Of a stretch of DNA of 64,000 nt, positions 33,683 through 43,884 are shown one piece after another. The stretch lies in assembly GCF_947504135.1 (NCBI RefSeq), contig NZ_CANNGG010000004.1, forward strand, positions 248,001 through 312,000, read 5' to 3'. Position numbers and translations under genes: made by a program. Within the stretch, counting starts at the first letter, position 1. Each line of letters begins with the position of its first letter. The notes under the pieces are model-generated. The model ran no database searches. It saw only the letters and a program-made list of their open reading frames with translations, and had not been told where the DNA came from. The DNA comes from an uncultured Tenacibaculum sp. (GTDB taxonomy: Bacteria > Bacteroidota > Bacteroidia > Flavobacteriales > Flavobacteriaceae).

Positions 33683-36600
33683 TTACAATCTAACTATATT
33701 ATCTATTAAATTTTCATCATTTCTTGTTCCATAAGGATCTATAGCAATATAATTAGGTTTTTCATTTACTATGAATGAAACTTCTATGAGTTCTCGGTTA
33801 ATTTGTTTAGAGTCATAAAGTAATATAGTACTATTATCTTTTACAAGCGAAGGATGCGTTGTAAATACTCCAATTTTTATAGGTTCATTAATACCAATTT
33901 CTTTAGTGTCTCCGTTTTCTATTGTTTCAAATCGTTTTGCTTTTATTATTGCTATAACTTCATAAGTTCCATCAGATAACTTCTTATACGAACTTTTTTC
34001 TACAGCTATATCATAAGTTATTACCCTTTTAAACCAATCATTTACCAATGGGTGATATTCTTCGGGAGTAATCTTATATATTTCTTCAAGTAATTCTATT
34101 GTGTGTGCTTTAGGAGTACTATCTAATCGGTGTTTTTCTGTAATACTTTTCAATACCTTATTTACTTGCTCCTCTCCTATTAAATCTCTTAATGCCATTA
34201 ATACGGTATAAGCTTTACCATAAGAAATATAACCTTCTTCTTGTACTTTATAAATTGGAGGTTCAATGTTTTCACCAAACGCTCTTCCTAAAAAATATCT
34301 CCTTCGTGCATCTTCAGCTAACTCATATAAAACACCTTTTCCGTACATCTTTTCTAACACGACAGCTTCTGTATATTTCGCTAATCCTTCTACTAATAAA
34401 GAACCACCCGCTACTGGCTTAGCTATTAACGTATGTCCCCACCATTGATGTGCTACTTCATGAATTGTTCTTTTAGCGACTAAATTAAAGGTGTTTTCAT
34501 CACGAACATCTGACAAGTACAAACGATCTTCTGTCATACTAATAACCCCTGGATGTGCAAATCCACCAAATCCCCAATGTGAAGGAACTTCTGCGATTCG
34601 AACATGTTTAAAATTATACGTTCCAAAATTTTCTTGACAATATGCTAAGGTTTCTTTTGTACTTTTCTCTATTTCATCAATATTAAAATCGTGACTAGCG
34701 TTGTAATATTGTTCTATAGAGATTCCATTATATATTGCTTTTTTAGTTGTATAATTTGCAGAAAAATAGGCTACCATAGGTAATATTTTTCCTTTTGATT
34801 TGTAGTGGTAATAGTTTCTATCGTTTTCTGACCAAGTTTTAATTAAATCTCCTGAGCTTATGGCTATTTGGTCTTTATTTGTTGAAACAACTGTTTCAAA
34901 ACGTACTTTTTCAATTTTAATATCTTCTAAGGCTATATGCACATCTGAGTTATCATCCTCATCTCTTTCTGGTAATCCTCTTTTTTTACGTTCTGTTTTA
35001 TCCAAAATTTCAAATCCAGAAGCATATCCTATAATAGGCTCAAAATTTCTAAAAGTTATATAGGTACCATTGTTAACAATACTTTTGTCTTCTTCATATC
35101 CTTTTAGTTCTTTTTCTATAACAAAAGTATAAGCTACAGAATCGTTGGGTTGGAGTTTCTCTTTAAATTCAAACACATAAACTCCATGTGTAGTATCTTT
35201 TGTTGATAAACGAGCTCTTTCTAAATGAATTTGTTTTATAGGTATTCGTTCAGTTATTAATAATTTGGATACTGCTTCATTACTTTTATTTTTTAACACA
35301 TAATTTGCCTTGACAGTATACTTTCTTTTCTTCGGAAAAATAGCTACTTCTGTTTTTTGAGAAACTGGATATAGCTTTTCTAACGTTTGATAATGTTTAT
35401 ACTTACGTTCGTAATCTTCACTAAGATTTAAGTTATCATCATTCGTATGATAATCTGAAAGAAAATTGGTATTGTAAAACACTAAGCTTCCTGCTCCAAT
35501 AACTAACAAAGAAAAGCTTAAAAGTAATATCCTCTCTGTTAAGTTGTAACCTTGCTTTAGTTGCTTTGTTTTATACGAAAAACCTTTTACCATTCCTCTA
35601 TTCCAAACTTTAAAAGCTATTAAAACAAATAAGACTCCTATCCCTAGCCAATACAACCCTAAATGATTAAACTGTGTAGTATTGTTATTATACAAAGCCA
35701 TATCTCCCAAGGCTACTCTAGGCATAAAACCAATACTTGTTAAAGGGTGTTCTAAACCTAAAAGGTTAGCTTTCATACTTATTATAACTAACAAACCAAA
35801 AGCTCCCATTCCTATATACTTACTTTTAGCTATACTATTTATAAACACGGCTAGCATAGCGTATATGATAAGCTGTAAACCATAATAATAAAATACAGAA
35901 GCATACATACCAATGTTTATACTTTCAAAACCTAAACTAACTTGAAAAGTAATACACATAAATATTCCTAAAGCAATTAATAATATGGGTAATACTGATA
36001 AACTGATAAACTTAGCCGCAAAAAACACCCAATTTTTAGTTGGAGTTGCCCCAATAATTAAATTAAAATTTACGCTATGTTCTCTCCATACTATTTCTGA
36101 ACCATAAAAAATTAGTAATAAAATACCGAAAAGGGTTAACGGATTTGTAATAAGTTCTATTAGTTGATTTGTAAATGGATATACACTTACTCCGTATTCA
36201 TGCCCTTCAACAAAATTTGCATACAACTCAGAAAAAACAATTAGTAACCACATAGCTACAATTACTAAAAAAGGTAAGCTTTTAAATACACTATTTAACT
36301 CTAAACGTACTAATGACAAAAGCCCTTTTATTTGTGCTGTAATATTGTATGTTCCTTCTATTGCTTTATAGGGAGTTAGCTGTTTTATATTATTTTTTAA
36401 TGTTTTTTGTTTCTTTACTTTCTTCGTAATTTTTCTAAAAGAAAACCTTTTATAGGTAAGGAACAATATTCCAAGAGAAAAAGCTATCCAAAGTATTCTA
36501 TTCCATAAAAACAATCCTGAAAAAGAAAGTAACTGCGTATTTTTCTGATGAGCTGTCCAATACTGAGTTTTCTCAAAAAAAGCTGCTATTCCAAAAGAAT

Positions 36601-37240
36601 CTGCTATTGCGGCTACCGACATCATTTCTGGTGATGCAGGAACAGATTGGGCTAATAAGGGTGAATTTAAAAAAATAGAACTTACAAAATATAACATATA
36701 AATGCATACTGCACTTGCGTAAGTTGCAATGCTATTTTTAGTAAATATACTCACAGAGAATATTAAAGAAGTACATATAAAAATATTAGGTAGCACTATA
36801 TAAAACCAAGGCTGTATATAATTAAGTAAACTAAAGGTTCCTAACCTTTCTGCATCTAAACCAGAAAAGTAGTTGCCTAATATATATCCGACTATAAAAG
36901 GAGAAAAAGCCAAAACACTAAATATAAATGCTCCTAAAAAGCGACTCCAAAAATAATGCTGTTTTGTTATTGAAGAGCTATAAATTAAGCCCTCCATATG
37001 ATGCTGTTTATCTCTTATGGTAGCAGTTACCGTAAAAAACATAATAATAAAAACACTTCCTAAAGTAAAAAGACCTGTATGAAAATAAACTTGATAAACA
37101 GCATTAAAGTTTACTCCAGTAGGCGCATAACCTTGACTTCCTGTAAAATAGCCTAATCCTAAAAATAATATTGAAAATATTGGAAAGGCTCGTTGTTTTA
37201 ATTGATAATACGTTTCAAATTGTAATAATTTCTTAAACAT
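33683..37240 (-). CDS. ABC transporter permease fused to an M1-family peptidase
   Basis: 1185 aa. The N-terminal ~590 residues hold about 12 membrane segments in two sets, an ABC-2-type permease with an internal repeat. The C-terminal ~550 residues form an M1 (gluzincin) domain with an intact zinc site: HEVAHQWWGH (H927, E928, H931) and a third ligand E950 in LLVEGLAKYTE, 18 residues after H931. The exopeptidase motif (GAMEN in classical M1) is replaced by FGGFAHPG, so aminopeptidase specificity is doubtful. The peptidase would face the periplasm. The ATP-binding subunit gene is 3 bp upstream in the same operon. Confidence 0.88.
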   Translation of the reverse strand: MFKKLLQFETYYQLKQRAFPIFSILFLGLGYFTGSQGYAPTGVNFNAVYQVYFHTGLFTLGSVFIIMFFTVTATIRDKQHHMEGLIYSSSITKQHYFWSRFLGAFIFSVLAFSPFIVGYILGNYFSGLDAERLGTFSLLNYIQPWFYIVLPNIFICTSLIFSVSIFTKNSIATYASAVCIYMLYFVSSIFLNSPLLAQSVPASPEMMSVAAIADSFGIAAFFEKTQYWTAHQKNTQLLSFSGLFLWNRILWIAFSLGILFLTYKRFSFRKITKKVKKQKTLKNNIKQLTPYKAIEGTYNITAQIKGLLSLVRLELNSVFKSLPFLVIVAMWLLIVFSELYANFVEGHEYGVSVYPFTNQLIELITNPLTLFGILLLIFYGSEIVWREHSVNFNLIIGATPTKNWVFFAAKFISLSVLPILLIALGIFMCITFQVSLGFESINIGMYASVFYYYGLQLIIYAMLAVFINSIAKSKYIGMGAFGLLVIISMKANLLGLEHPLTSIGFMPRVALGDMALYNNNTTQFNHLGLYWLGIGVLFVLIAFKVWNRGMVKGFSYKTKQLKQGYNLTERILLLSFSLLVIGAGSLVFYNTNFLSDYHTNDDNLNLSEDYERKYKHYQTLEKLYPVSQKTEVAIFPKKRKYTVKANYVLKNKSNEAVSKLLITERIPIKQIHLERARLSTKDTTHGVYVFEFKEKLQPNDSVAYTFVIEKELKGYEEDKSIVNNGTYITFRNFEPIIGYASGFEILDKTERKKRGLPERDEDDNSDVHIALEDIKIEKVRFETVVSTNKDQIAISSGDLIKTWSENDRNYYHYKSKGKILPMVAYFSANYTTKKAIYNGISIEQYYNASHDFNIDEIEKSTKETLAYCQENFGTYNFKHVRIAEVPSHWGFGGFAHPGVISMTEDRLYLSDVRDENTFNLVAKRTIHEVAHQWWGHTLIAKPVAGGSLLVEGLAKYTEAVVLEKMYGKGVLYELAEDARRRYFLGRAFGENIEPPIYKVQEEGYISYGKAYTVLMALRDLIGEEQVNKVLKSITEKHRLDSTPKAHTIELLEEIYKITPEEYHPLVNDWFKRVITYDIAVEKSSYKKLSDGTYEVIAIIKAKRFETIENGDTKEIGINEPIKIGVFTTHPSLVKDNSTILLYDSKQINRELIEVSFIVNEKPNYIAIDPYGTRNDENLIDNIVRL

Positions 37241-37243
37241 AGA

Positions 37244-38125
37244 CTAGGCTTTTTTATGGTGAAACAACGTAGTGAAATAGTAATCCTCTAAGTTTGGAGT
37301 AATTCTTTCAAATCCATTTGATAAAGTAGCTTCAGAGAAAACCCTTATTTGTGTTTCGCCTGATACTAATTTGGTTGAAATTATATCATATGTCTTTCTA
37401 TAGTGTTCAATATCACTTTTAGCTATAATTTTTGTCCAAATATTGTTTTGAATACTCGCTACCAACTCTTTTGGATTTCCTTGAGATATAATTTGTCCTT
37501 CAGATAATATTGCCATTTTAGTGCATAGGTTTCTAACATCTTCTACTATATGAGTAGATAAGATGACTATCACATTCTCTCCTATTTCACTTAAAAGATT
37601 TAAAAAGCGATTGCTTTCTTCTGGATCTAAACCTGCCGTAGGCTCATCTACAATAATTATTTGAGGGTTTGCCAACAAAGCTTGCGCAATTCCAAAACGT
37701 TGCCGCATTCCTCCTGAAAATGTATGTACCGCTTTTTTTCTGTGTTGATAGAGGTTTACTTGCTGTAATAAAGAAGTTACTTGCTCTTTTCGCGCTGAGT
37801 TATTAGTAATACCTTTCAGAATGGCTAAATGATCTAACAATCTTTCGGCTGATATTTTAGGATATACTCCAAACTCCTGAGGTAAATACCCTAAGTGTTT
37901 TCGTATTTCTTCTGGCTTATTAATAATATTACAGTCGTTAAACACAAGCTCTCCTGAAGAAGGCTCTTGTAAAGAAGCGATAGTACGCATTAAAGAAGAT
38001 TTACCTGCTCCATTGGCACCTAACAAGCCAAACATTCCGTTCGAAATTTTTAAGTTAATTCCGTTTAATGCTTTAACTCCGTTAGGATATGTTTTTGTAA
38101 GATTTCTAATTGTTAATGTATTCAT
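37244..38125 (-). CDS. ABC transporter ATP-binding protein
   Basis: 293 aa, one nucleotide-binding domain. Walker A is GANGAGKSS, the Q-loop is YLPQEFGVYP, the signature FSGGMRQRFGIAQ, Walker B IIIVDEPTAGLDP, followed by the switch histidine in LSTHIVEDV. The last ~80 residues are an extra C-terminal domain common in ABC-2 exporter NBDs. It pairs with the permease-peptidase fusion gene directly downstream (3 bp between). The operon is transcribed divergently from a LytS/LytTR pair, which is a likely regulator. Confidence 0.93.
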   Translation of the reverse strand: MNTLTIRNLTKTYPNGVKALNGINLKISNGMFGLLGANGAGKSSLMRTIASLQEPSSGELVFNDCNIINKPEEIRKHLGYLPQEFGVYPKISAERLLDHLAILKGITNNSARKEQVTSLLQQVNLYQHRKKAVHTFSGGMRQRFGIAQALLANPQIIIVDEPTAGLDPEESNRFLNLLSEIGENVIVILSTHIVEDVRNLCTKMAILSEGQIISQGNPKELVASIQNNIWTKIIAKSDIEHYRKTYDIISTKLVSGETQIRVFSEATLSNGFERITPNLEDYYFTTLFHHKKA

Positions 38126-38332
38126 ATGTGGTTAGGTATTTGTTTTCAGCAAATCTCTAGTACCTTACCTACTTGATAAATTAAAAATGATATATCAGCT
38201 TATTTTTAACACACATAATATTTATTTAAGTACTAACTAAAACTCAACTAAAAAAGCTACTTGTTCGTATAAAAAACAATAGTGTTTGTCAATATAATTG
38301 TGAAAACAGTTTTACATGAGTAATTTTGAAGT

Positions 38333-39463
38333 ATGATTAATTTTTTAAAGAAATACAAAGTTTTTCTTATTGGCTTTTTAATTATAATTCCATTATTTAT
38401 TATATTGGATTACATAAATGTTCTAAATATCCCCAATGACCAACCAGTTGAGGTTATTGTAATCATTATTTTTTGGGCGTTAGTTGTAGGATTACCCACA
38501 CATAATTATCAATATTTAAAAAGGAAAAAGAAAGCCGTAATTGGTATTACTGTTCTTTTTATCCTATTTTTTATTACAATAGTTATTGATTCTTTTATGA
38601 AGCTTCCAGATAACCCAATCACATTCATTTTATTAATAATATTTTGGTGCGGATTAACTTATTTTTTAGTGCCTAACTTCATTAAAAAATATTGGAAATT
38701 CATAGCCCTTTTATACACTCCATTGCTCTTATACTTTTTTTATCTCAGATTGTTTTCTGGTGATTTAGAAGCTTATTTAAAGGTAAAACAAGAAACCCCT
38801 TTTTATATATTCTTTTTGCCTATTCCTATTTTCTTTTTTCTTTGGATTTTTGAACAATGGAAATGGGTACAAGAGTTAAAAAAAGAAAAATCTAAAACTG
38901 AATTATCATTATTAAAATCCCAAATAAACCCGCATTTTTTCTTCAACACATTAAATAACTTGTACGCACTTACAGTAAAAAACTCTCCTCAAGCACCAGA
39001 AGTTATTTTAAAATTATCTGACATGATGCGCTATACCATTTACGATGGAGAAAAAGAAACAGTAAAAATTTCAGAAGAAATAGAATACTTAAATAATTAC
39101 ATCGAACTACATAGAATCCGATATAAAAAGTCTGTAGAAATTACTTTTAATCACGACATCGATACCTCTTTAAACATTCCTCCCTTATTATATATTATTT
39201 TACTTGAAAATGCCTTTAAACACGGTATAGAAACACTTGCTGAAAATGCTTTTATTCATATTAATTTATACGAAGATGCTCATTTTATTTACTTTGACAT
39301 AGAAAACAATTTTGATCCTAGTGAACTCAATAATTCTAAAGGTATTGGATTACAAAACCTAAAACGAAGATTGTCTTTGCTATACAAACAACAACATGAA
39401 CTAAGTATTAGTTCCACAAATAGTATCTATAAAACACAGTTAAAAACACCAAAGCATGCTTAA
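38333..39463 (+). CDS. LytS-type sensor histidine kinase
   Basis: 376 aa. Five or so N-terminal membrane helices (about 8-30, 41-57, 68-86, 95-115, 122-142) plus one at 157-172 are followed by a short linker and a His-kinase domain: LLKSQINPHFFFNTLNNLY with phospho-acceptor H201, then YLNNYIELHRIRY and an N-box ILLENAFKHGIE. This is the His_kinase/HATPase architecture of LytS/YehU sensors. The gene overlaps the response-regulator gene by 8 bp, so the two are co-translated. The signal sensed is unknown. Confidence 0.93.
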   Translation: MINFLKKYKVFLIGFLIIIPLFIILDYINVLNIPNDQPVEVIVIIIFWALVVGLPTHNYQYLKRKKKAVIGITVLFILFFITIVIDSFMKLPDNPITFILLIIFWCGLTYFLVPNFIKKYWKFIALLYTPLLLYFFYLRLFSGDLEAYLKVKQETPFYIFFLPIPIFFFLWIFEQWKWVQELKKEKSKTELSLLKSQINPHFFFNTLNNLYALTVKNSPQAPEVILKLSDMMRYTIYDGEKETVKISEEIEYLNNYIELHRIRYKKSVEITFNHDIDTSLNIPPLLYIILLENAFKHGIETLAENAFIHINLYEDAHFIYFDIENNFDPSELNNSKGIGLQNLKRRLSLLYKQQHELSISSTNSIYKTQLKTPKHA

Positions 39464-40157
39464 CTATATAATTATTGATGATGAGCCTTTAGCTCATGAA
39501 ATTATAACAGAATTTTGTAGCATGCTACCTCATCTTCAATTAGTAAAAAGTTGCTATAATGCTATGGAGGCTATGCAATTTTTAAATGAGCATACTGTTG
39601 ATTTTATGTTTTTAGATATAAACATGCCCAAGTTAAAAGGCTTGGATTTTTTAAAGACGCTGTCTAATCCACCTAAAACCATTATCACTACTGCCTACAA
39701 AGAATATGCTCTTGAGGGTTTTGAACTCAATGTTGTAGACTATCTTTTAAAACCTTTTAGTTTTGATCGTTTGGTAAAAGCTGTTAATAAAGTATCAGAC
39801 ACTTTACCTATCAAAACAATCAACAAAGAAAGTATACAGACAAGTCAAATCAATACTCGTATTTTTATCAAAGGAGATAAAAAACACCATCAAGTTGATT
39901 TAAATGATTTGTTATTTATAGAGGCTTACGGAAATTATACTAAACTATTTTTAATAGATGAAATGATTGTAAGCCACGAAAAGATTTCTCATTATGAAAC
40001 TATCTTAGATGAAAACAATTTCCTAAGAGTACATAAATCATTTATTGTTGCTGTAGATAAAATAAAGTTTATAGAAGGGAATCGTATTATAATTCATGAG
40101 CATAAGGTTCCTATTGGTCAAACCTATAAAAGCCTAGTTAGTAAACTTTACAACTAA
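39456..40157 (+). CDS. LytTR-family response regulator
   Basis: 233 aa. The receiver domain (1-~120) has the acidic pair D8-D9 (IIIDDEPLA), phospho-acceptor D54 in FLDINMPKLKG and K105-type lysine in YLLKPFSFDR. The C-terminal LytTR DNA-binding domain (about 135-233) shows FIKGDKKHHQVDLNDLLFIE, YGNYTKLFL and FLRVHKSFIV. Partner of the overlapping histidine kinase; the divergent ABC exporter operon is a plausible target. Confidence 0.94.
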   Translation: MLNYIIIDDEPLAHEIITEFCSMLPHLQLVKSCYNAMEAMQFLNEHTVDFMFLDINMPKLKGLDFLKTLSNPPKTIITTAYKEYALEGFELNVVDYLLKPFSFDRLVKAVNKVSDTLPIKTINKESIQTSQINTRIFIKGDKKHHQVDLNDLLFIEAYGNYTKLFLIDEMIVSHEKISHYETILDENNFLRVHKSFIVAVDKIKFIEGNRIIIHEHKVPIGQTYKSLVSKLYN

Positions 40158-40223
40158 CATCTATTTTATTTTTCTTTTATCTCTTTTATTTTCATAGATT
40201 TATGCATCAACAAAACCATTTAC

Positions 40224-41998
40224 ATGCATAAACCCTCAAAAATTACTCGTCTTTTTGATTTTCCATATCACCAACTAGAAAATTATCCACAACAAAACTG
40301 TCTTGTTTCTAAAGAGAATAATATTTGGAAAAGTATTTTTACTAAAAAATATATTGAAGATGCTAACATCATAAGTAAAGCTTTATTGAATCTTGGAGTG
40401 AAACCAGGGGATAAAATTGCTGTAATTACTTCTGCAAATCAACCAAAATGGCATTTGTTAGATATTGGAGTTATGCAAATTGGTGCAGTAAATGTTCCCT
40501 TATATCCTACTTTTTCAGAAAAAGATTACGCTTATATCTTAAACCATTCTGATAGTGTGTATTGTTTTGTTTCTGATGATGAACTCTATCAAAAAGTAAT
40601 CAAAATTCAAGAACAAACACAGCTCAAAAAAGTATTCACTTTTGAAGAATTAGATGTAGATTATGGGTGGAGTTCTTTCTTAAGTCTTGGTAACGAAACA
40701 GCTCTTCAAACAAAAGTAAACGAATTAAAAGAGTCTATAAATCCATCTGATTTAGCTACTATTATCTATACTTCAGGCACTACTGGAACTCCAAAAGGGG
40801 TTATGCTCTCACATAATAACATTGTTAGCAACGTTTTTGCTGTTGGAAAAAGACTTAATCTACAAGACAATCAAAAAAAAGTGATAAGTTACCTTCCCCC
40901 ATTTGTCACATTTTTGAGCGTGCAGCCTCTTATTACTGTCAATATATGGGCTTTGAAATTCATTTTGCTGAGAGTATTGATAAAGTTGGAGATAATTTAC
41001 GGGAAATTCAACCTCATTTTATGGCTGTAGTACCTCGTTTATTAGAAAAAGTTTTCGATAAAATTGTAGATAAAGGCAGTAACTTATCTGGTCTAAAAAA
41101 AAGATTGTTCTTTTGGGCATTACAATTAGGTGAACAATATCAACCCTATAAAGCAAACGGTTGGTGGTACGAATTCAAGCTTTCTATAGCACGAAAACTT
41201 ATTTTTTCTAAATGGAAAGAAGCTTTAGGAGGACAATTAGAATTTATGCTAGCAGGTAGCGCACCTACTCAAGCTAGACTTGTAAGAATCTTTACAGCGG
41301 CAGGCATTCCTGTTTTTGAAGGCTACGGACTTACCGAAACCTCTCCTGCAATTTCTGTTACCGATATGCGAAACAACGGGTTTAAAATAGGAACTGTTGG
41401 GAAGGTAATTGAAAATGTAACTGTAAAAATAGCTAAGGATGGGGAAATCTTAGTTAAAGGACCTAATGTAATGATCGGCTACTATAAAGATATAGAAAAA
41501 ACTAACGAATCAATTATAAATGGTTATTTCCATACAGGAGACATTGGAGAACTAGATAATGAAGGATTTTTAAAAATTACAGATCGAAAAAAAGAAATCT
41601 TCAAAACTTCAGGTGGTAAATACATCGCTCCTGCTATCTTAGAAAGTCAGTTGAAGAAGTCACGTTTTATAGAGCAAGTTATGGTAATTGGTGAAGGTAA
41701 AAAAATGCCAGCCGCATTAATTCAAGTTGCTTCTGAATTTGTTCAAGAATGGTCAAAAAGACACCACCATACAATTACAAATATTACTACAGATGAGAAA
41801 CTACTCAAACGAATTCAAAAAGAGATTGATATTTGCAATGAAAAATTTGGCAAGTGGGAACAAATAAAACGCTTTGAAATTACTCCTGATGAATGGTCTA
41901 TTGATGAGGGACATTTGACTCCAACATTAAAAATGAGACGAAAAATTATCTTAGAAAAATATAACGATCTATATCAAAAAATATATAATCCTCAATAA
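40224..41998 (+). pseudogene. Frameshifted long-chain acyl-CoA ligase (AMP-binding)
   Basis: Two overlapping frames make one ~590-residue protein co-linear with the intact paralogue at 42071-43843. The first frame carries the AMP-binding signature IIYTSGTTGTPKGVMLSHNN; the second carries EGYGLTETSPA, GYFHTGDIGEL and TDRKKEIFKTSGGKYIAP. Reading shifts at a run of five C (40896-40900) in CTTCCCCCATTTGTCAC. The paralogue has LPVCHIF there, and three C would restore LPICHIF, so a +2 slip is the simplest reading. It could be a sequencing error. As written, the enzyme is broken between the two halves of the large domain. Confidence 0.85.
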
Positions 41999-42070
41999 AT
42001 CAACCAGTAAAGTATAACTTGTGCAATCGGGCTATTTTTCATACTTTGCAGAGCACAAAAATTTGAATAT

Positions 42071-43843
42071 ATGTCGATTGAAATCACACGCCTGTTTGAT
42101 TTTCCTTATTATCAACAAGAAAATTATAATTTAGACAAAGCGTTCACTACAAAATACAATGGTGAATGGAAATCTATCTCTACAAACGAGTACATTAACA
42201 AAGCAAACGCTATAAGTAGAGGTTTGTTACGATTAGGTGTACAACCTAATGATAAAATAGCTGTCATTTCTACTAACAACCGTACCGAGTGGAATATCTG
42301 TGATATAGGAATTTTACAAACTGGGGCGCAAAATGTGCCAATTTATCCTACAATTTCAAAAGAAGACTATGAATATATTTTAAATCATTCTGAAGCTACT
42401 TATTGCTTTGTTTCTGATGAAACTATTTTAGAAAAACTAAACCAAATTAAAGGTAATACTCAACTTAAAGAAATATATACTTTTGACGATATTGCTGGTG
42501 AAAAAAGCTGGCAAGAAGTTTTAGATTTAGGAAAGGATGAAAGCAATCAGCATGAAGTTGAAGAGCGTAAAAACGCTATTAAGACAGATGATTTAGCTAC
42601 CTTAATTTATACTTCTGGTACTACTGGGCGCCCTAAAGGAGTTATGTTAAGTCATAAAAATGTAGTTTCAAATGTACTAAGTAGTGAAAAACGTGTTCCG
42701 TTAGAGTATGGTCAAGGAAGAGCTTTAAGCTTCTTACCTGTTTGCCATATTTTTGAGCGTATGATTTTGTATTTATATCAATACTGTGGTATTTCTATCT
42801 ATTTTGCTGAGGCTATTGATAAGTTAAGTGAAAATGCTCAAGAAATAAAGCCGCATGTCATGACTGCTGTTCCAAGGTTGTATGAAAAAATTTATGATAA
42901 AATTTATGCCAAGGGAGCTGACTTAACAGGTATTAAAAAGAAGTTATTCTTTTGGGCTATAGAATTAGGTTTACAATACGAACCTTATGGAGCTAACGGA
43001 TGGTGGTATGAAAAAAAACTAAATATTGCTAGAAAACTTATTTTCTCTAAATGGCAAGCTGCTTTAGGTGGAGAATTAAAAATAATGGTTTCAGGTTCTG
43101 CCGCGTTACAACCACGTTTAACTAGAGTATTTACAGCTGCTGGAATGCCGGTAATGGAAGGTTATGGTCTTACCGAAACTTCACCTGTAATTGCTGTAAA
43201 CGATATGCGTAATGGAGGTTTTAAATTAGGAACTGTAGGTCGATTAATTGATGGTGTTGAGGTTAAAATAGCCGATAATGGAGAAATTTTAGTAAAAGGA
43301 CCAAATGTAATGCAAGGATATTATAAAGATCCTGAAAAAACTGCTGAAGCTTTACAAAACGGATACTTCCATACAGGTGATAAAGGTGAATTATGTGAAG
43401 ATGGTTTCTTAAAAATAACTGGACGTACCAAAGAAATGTTTAAAACCTCAGGTGGTAAATACATTATTCCACCATTACTAGAAGGTCAATTAAAACAATC
43501 TCGCTTTATTGAGCAAGTAATGGTTATTGGTGAAGGTGAAAAAATGGCTGCTGCATTTATTCAACCAAATTTTGAATTTGTTCGTGAATGGGCAATTAGG
43601 CACAATATAACTGTTGGAGATAATAAAGACTTGGTAAATAACCCTAAAGTAATAGAGCGTATTCAAGAAGAAGTAGATTACGCCAATACTAAGTTTGGTA
43701 AATGGGAAACTATTAAAAAGTTTGAGTTAACCGAAGAAGAATGGTCTATTGACGGAGGACAGCTTACTCCTACCATGAAAATGAAACGAAACATTATCAA
43801 AGAAATGTATAAAGACTTATACGATAAAATTTATAGAGATTAA
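42071..43843 (+). CDS. Long-chain fatty acid--CoA ligase (AMP-binding)
   Basis: 590 aa, ANL superfamily. It activates fatty acids with ATP and CoA. Motifs in order: LIYTSGTTGRPKGVMLSHKN (P-loop), LPVCHIFERM, MEGYGLTETSPVIAV (adenine site), HTGDKGELCEDGFLKITGRTKEMF (hinge) and KTSGGKYIIPP (catalytic lysine region). It is the intact second copy of a tandem duplication: the frameshifted gene 72 bp upstream has the same organisation. A strong terminator follows. Confidence 0.93.
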   Translation: MSIEITRLFDFPYYQQENYNLDKAFTTKYNGEWKSISTNEYINKANAISRGLLRLGVQPNDKIAVISTNNRTEWNICDIGILQTGAQNVPIYPTISKEDYEYILNHSEATYCFVSDETILEKLNQIKGNTQLKEIYTFDDIAGEKSWQEVLDLGKDESNQHEVEERKNAIKTDDLATLIYTSGTTGRPKGVMLSHKNVVSNVLSSEKRVPLEYGQGRALSFLPVCHIFERMILYLYQYCGISIYFAEAIDKLSENAQEIKPHVMTAVPRLYEKIYDKIYAKGADLTGIKKKLFFWAIELGLQYEPYGANGWWYEKKLNIARKLIFSKWQAALGGELKIMVSGSAALQPRLTRVFTAAGMPVMEGYGLTETSPVIAVNDMRNGGFKLGTVGRLIDGVEVKIADNGEILVKGPNVMQGYYKDPEKTAEALQNGYFHTGDKGELCEDGFLKITGRTKEMFKTSGGKYIIPPLLEGQLKQSRFIEQVMVIGEGEKMAAAFIQPNFEFVREWAIRHNITVGDNKDLVNNPKVIERIQEEVDYANTKFGKWETIKKFELTEEEWSIDGGQLTPTMKMKRNIIKEMYKDLYDKIYRD

Positions 43844-43849
43844 TCGTTT

Positions 43850-43880
43850 AAAGTGTTGTGAAAGCAACACTTTTTCTTTT
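43850..43880 (+). terminator. Intrinsic terminator of the acyl-CoA ligase gene
   Basis: AAAGTGTTG (43850-43858) pairs with CAACACTTT (43865-43873), 6-nt loop, followed by a T-rich run. It ends just 4 bp before the RluA-type start codon. Confidence 0.88.
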
Positions 43881-43884
43881 TATT

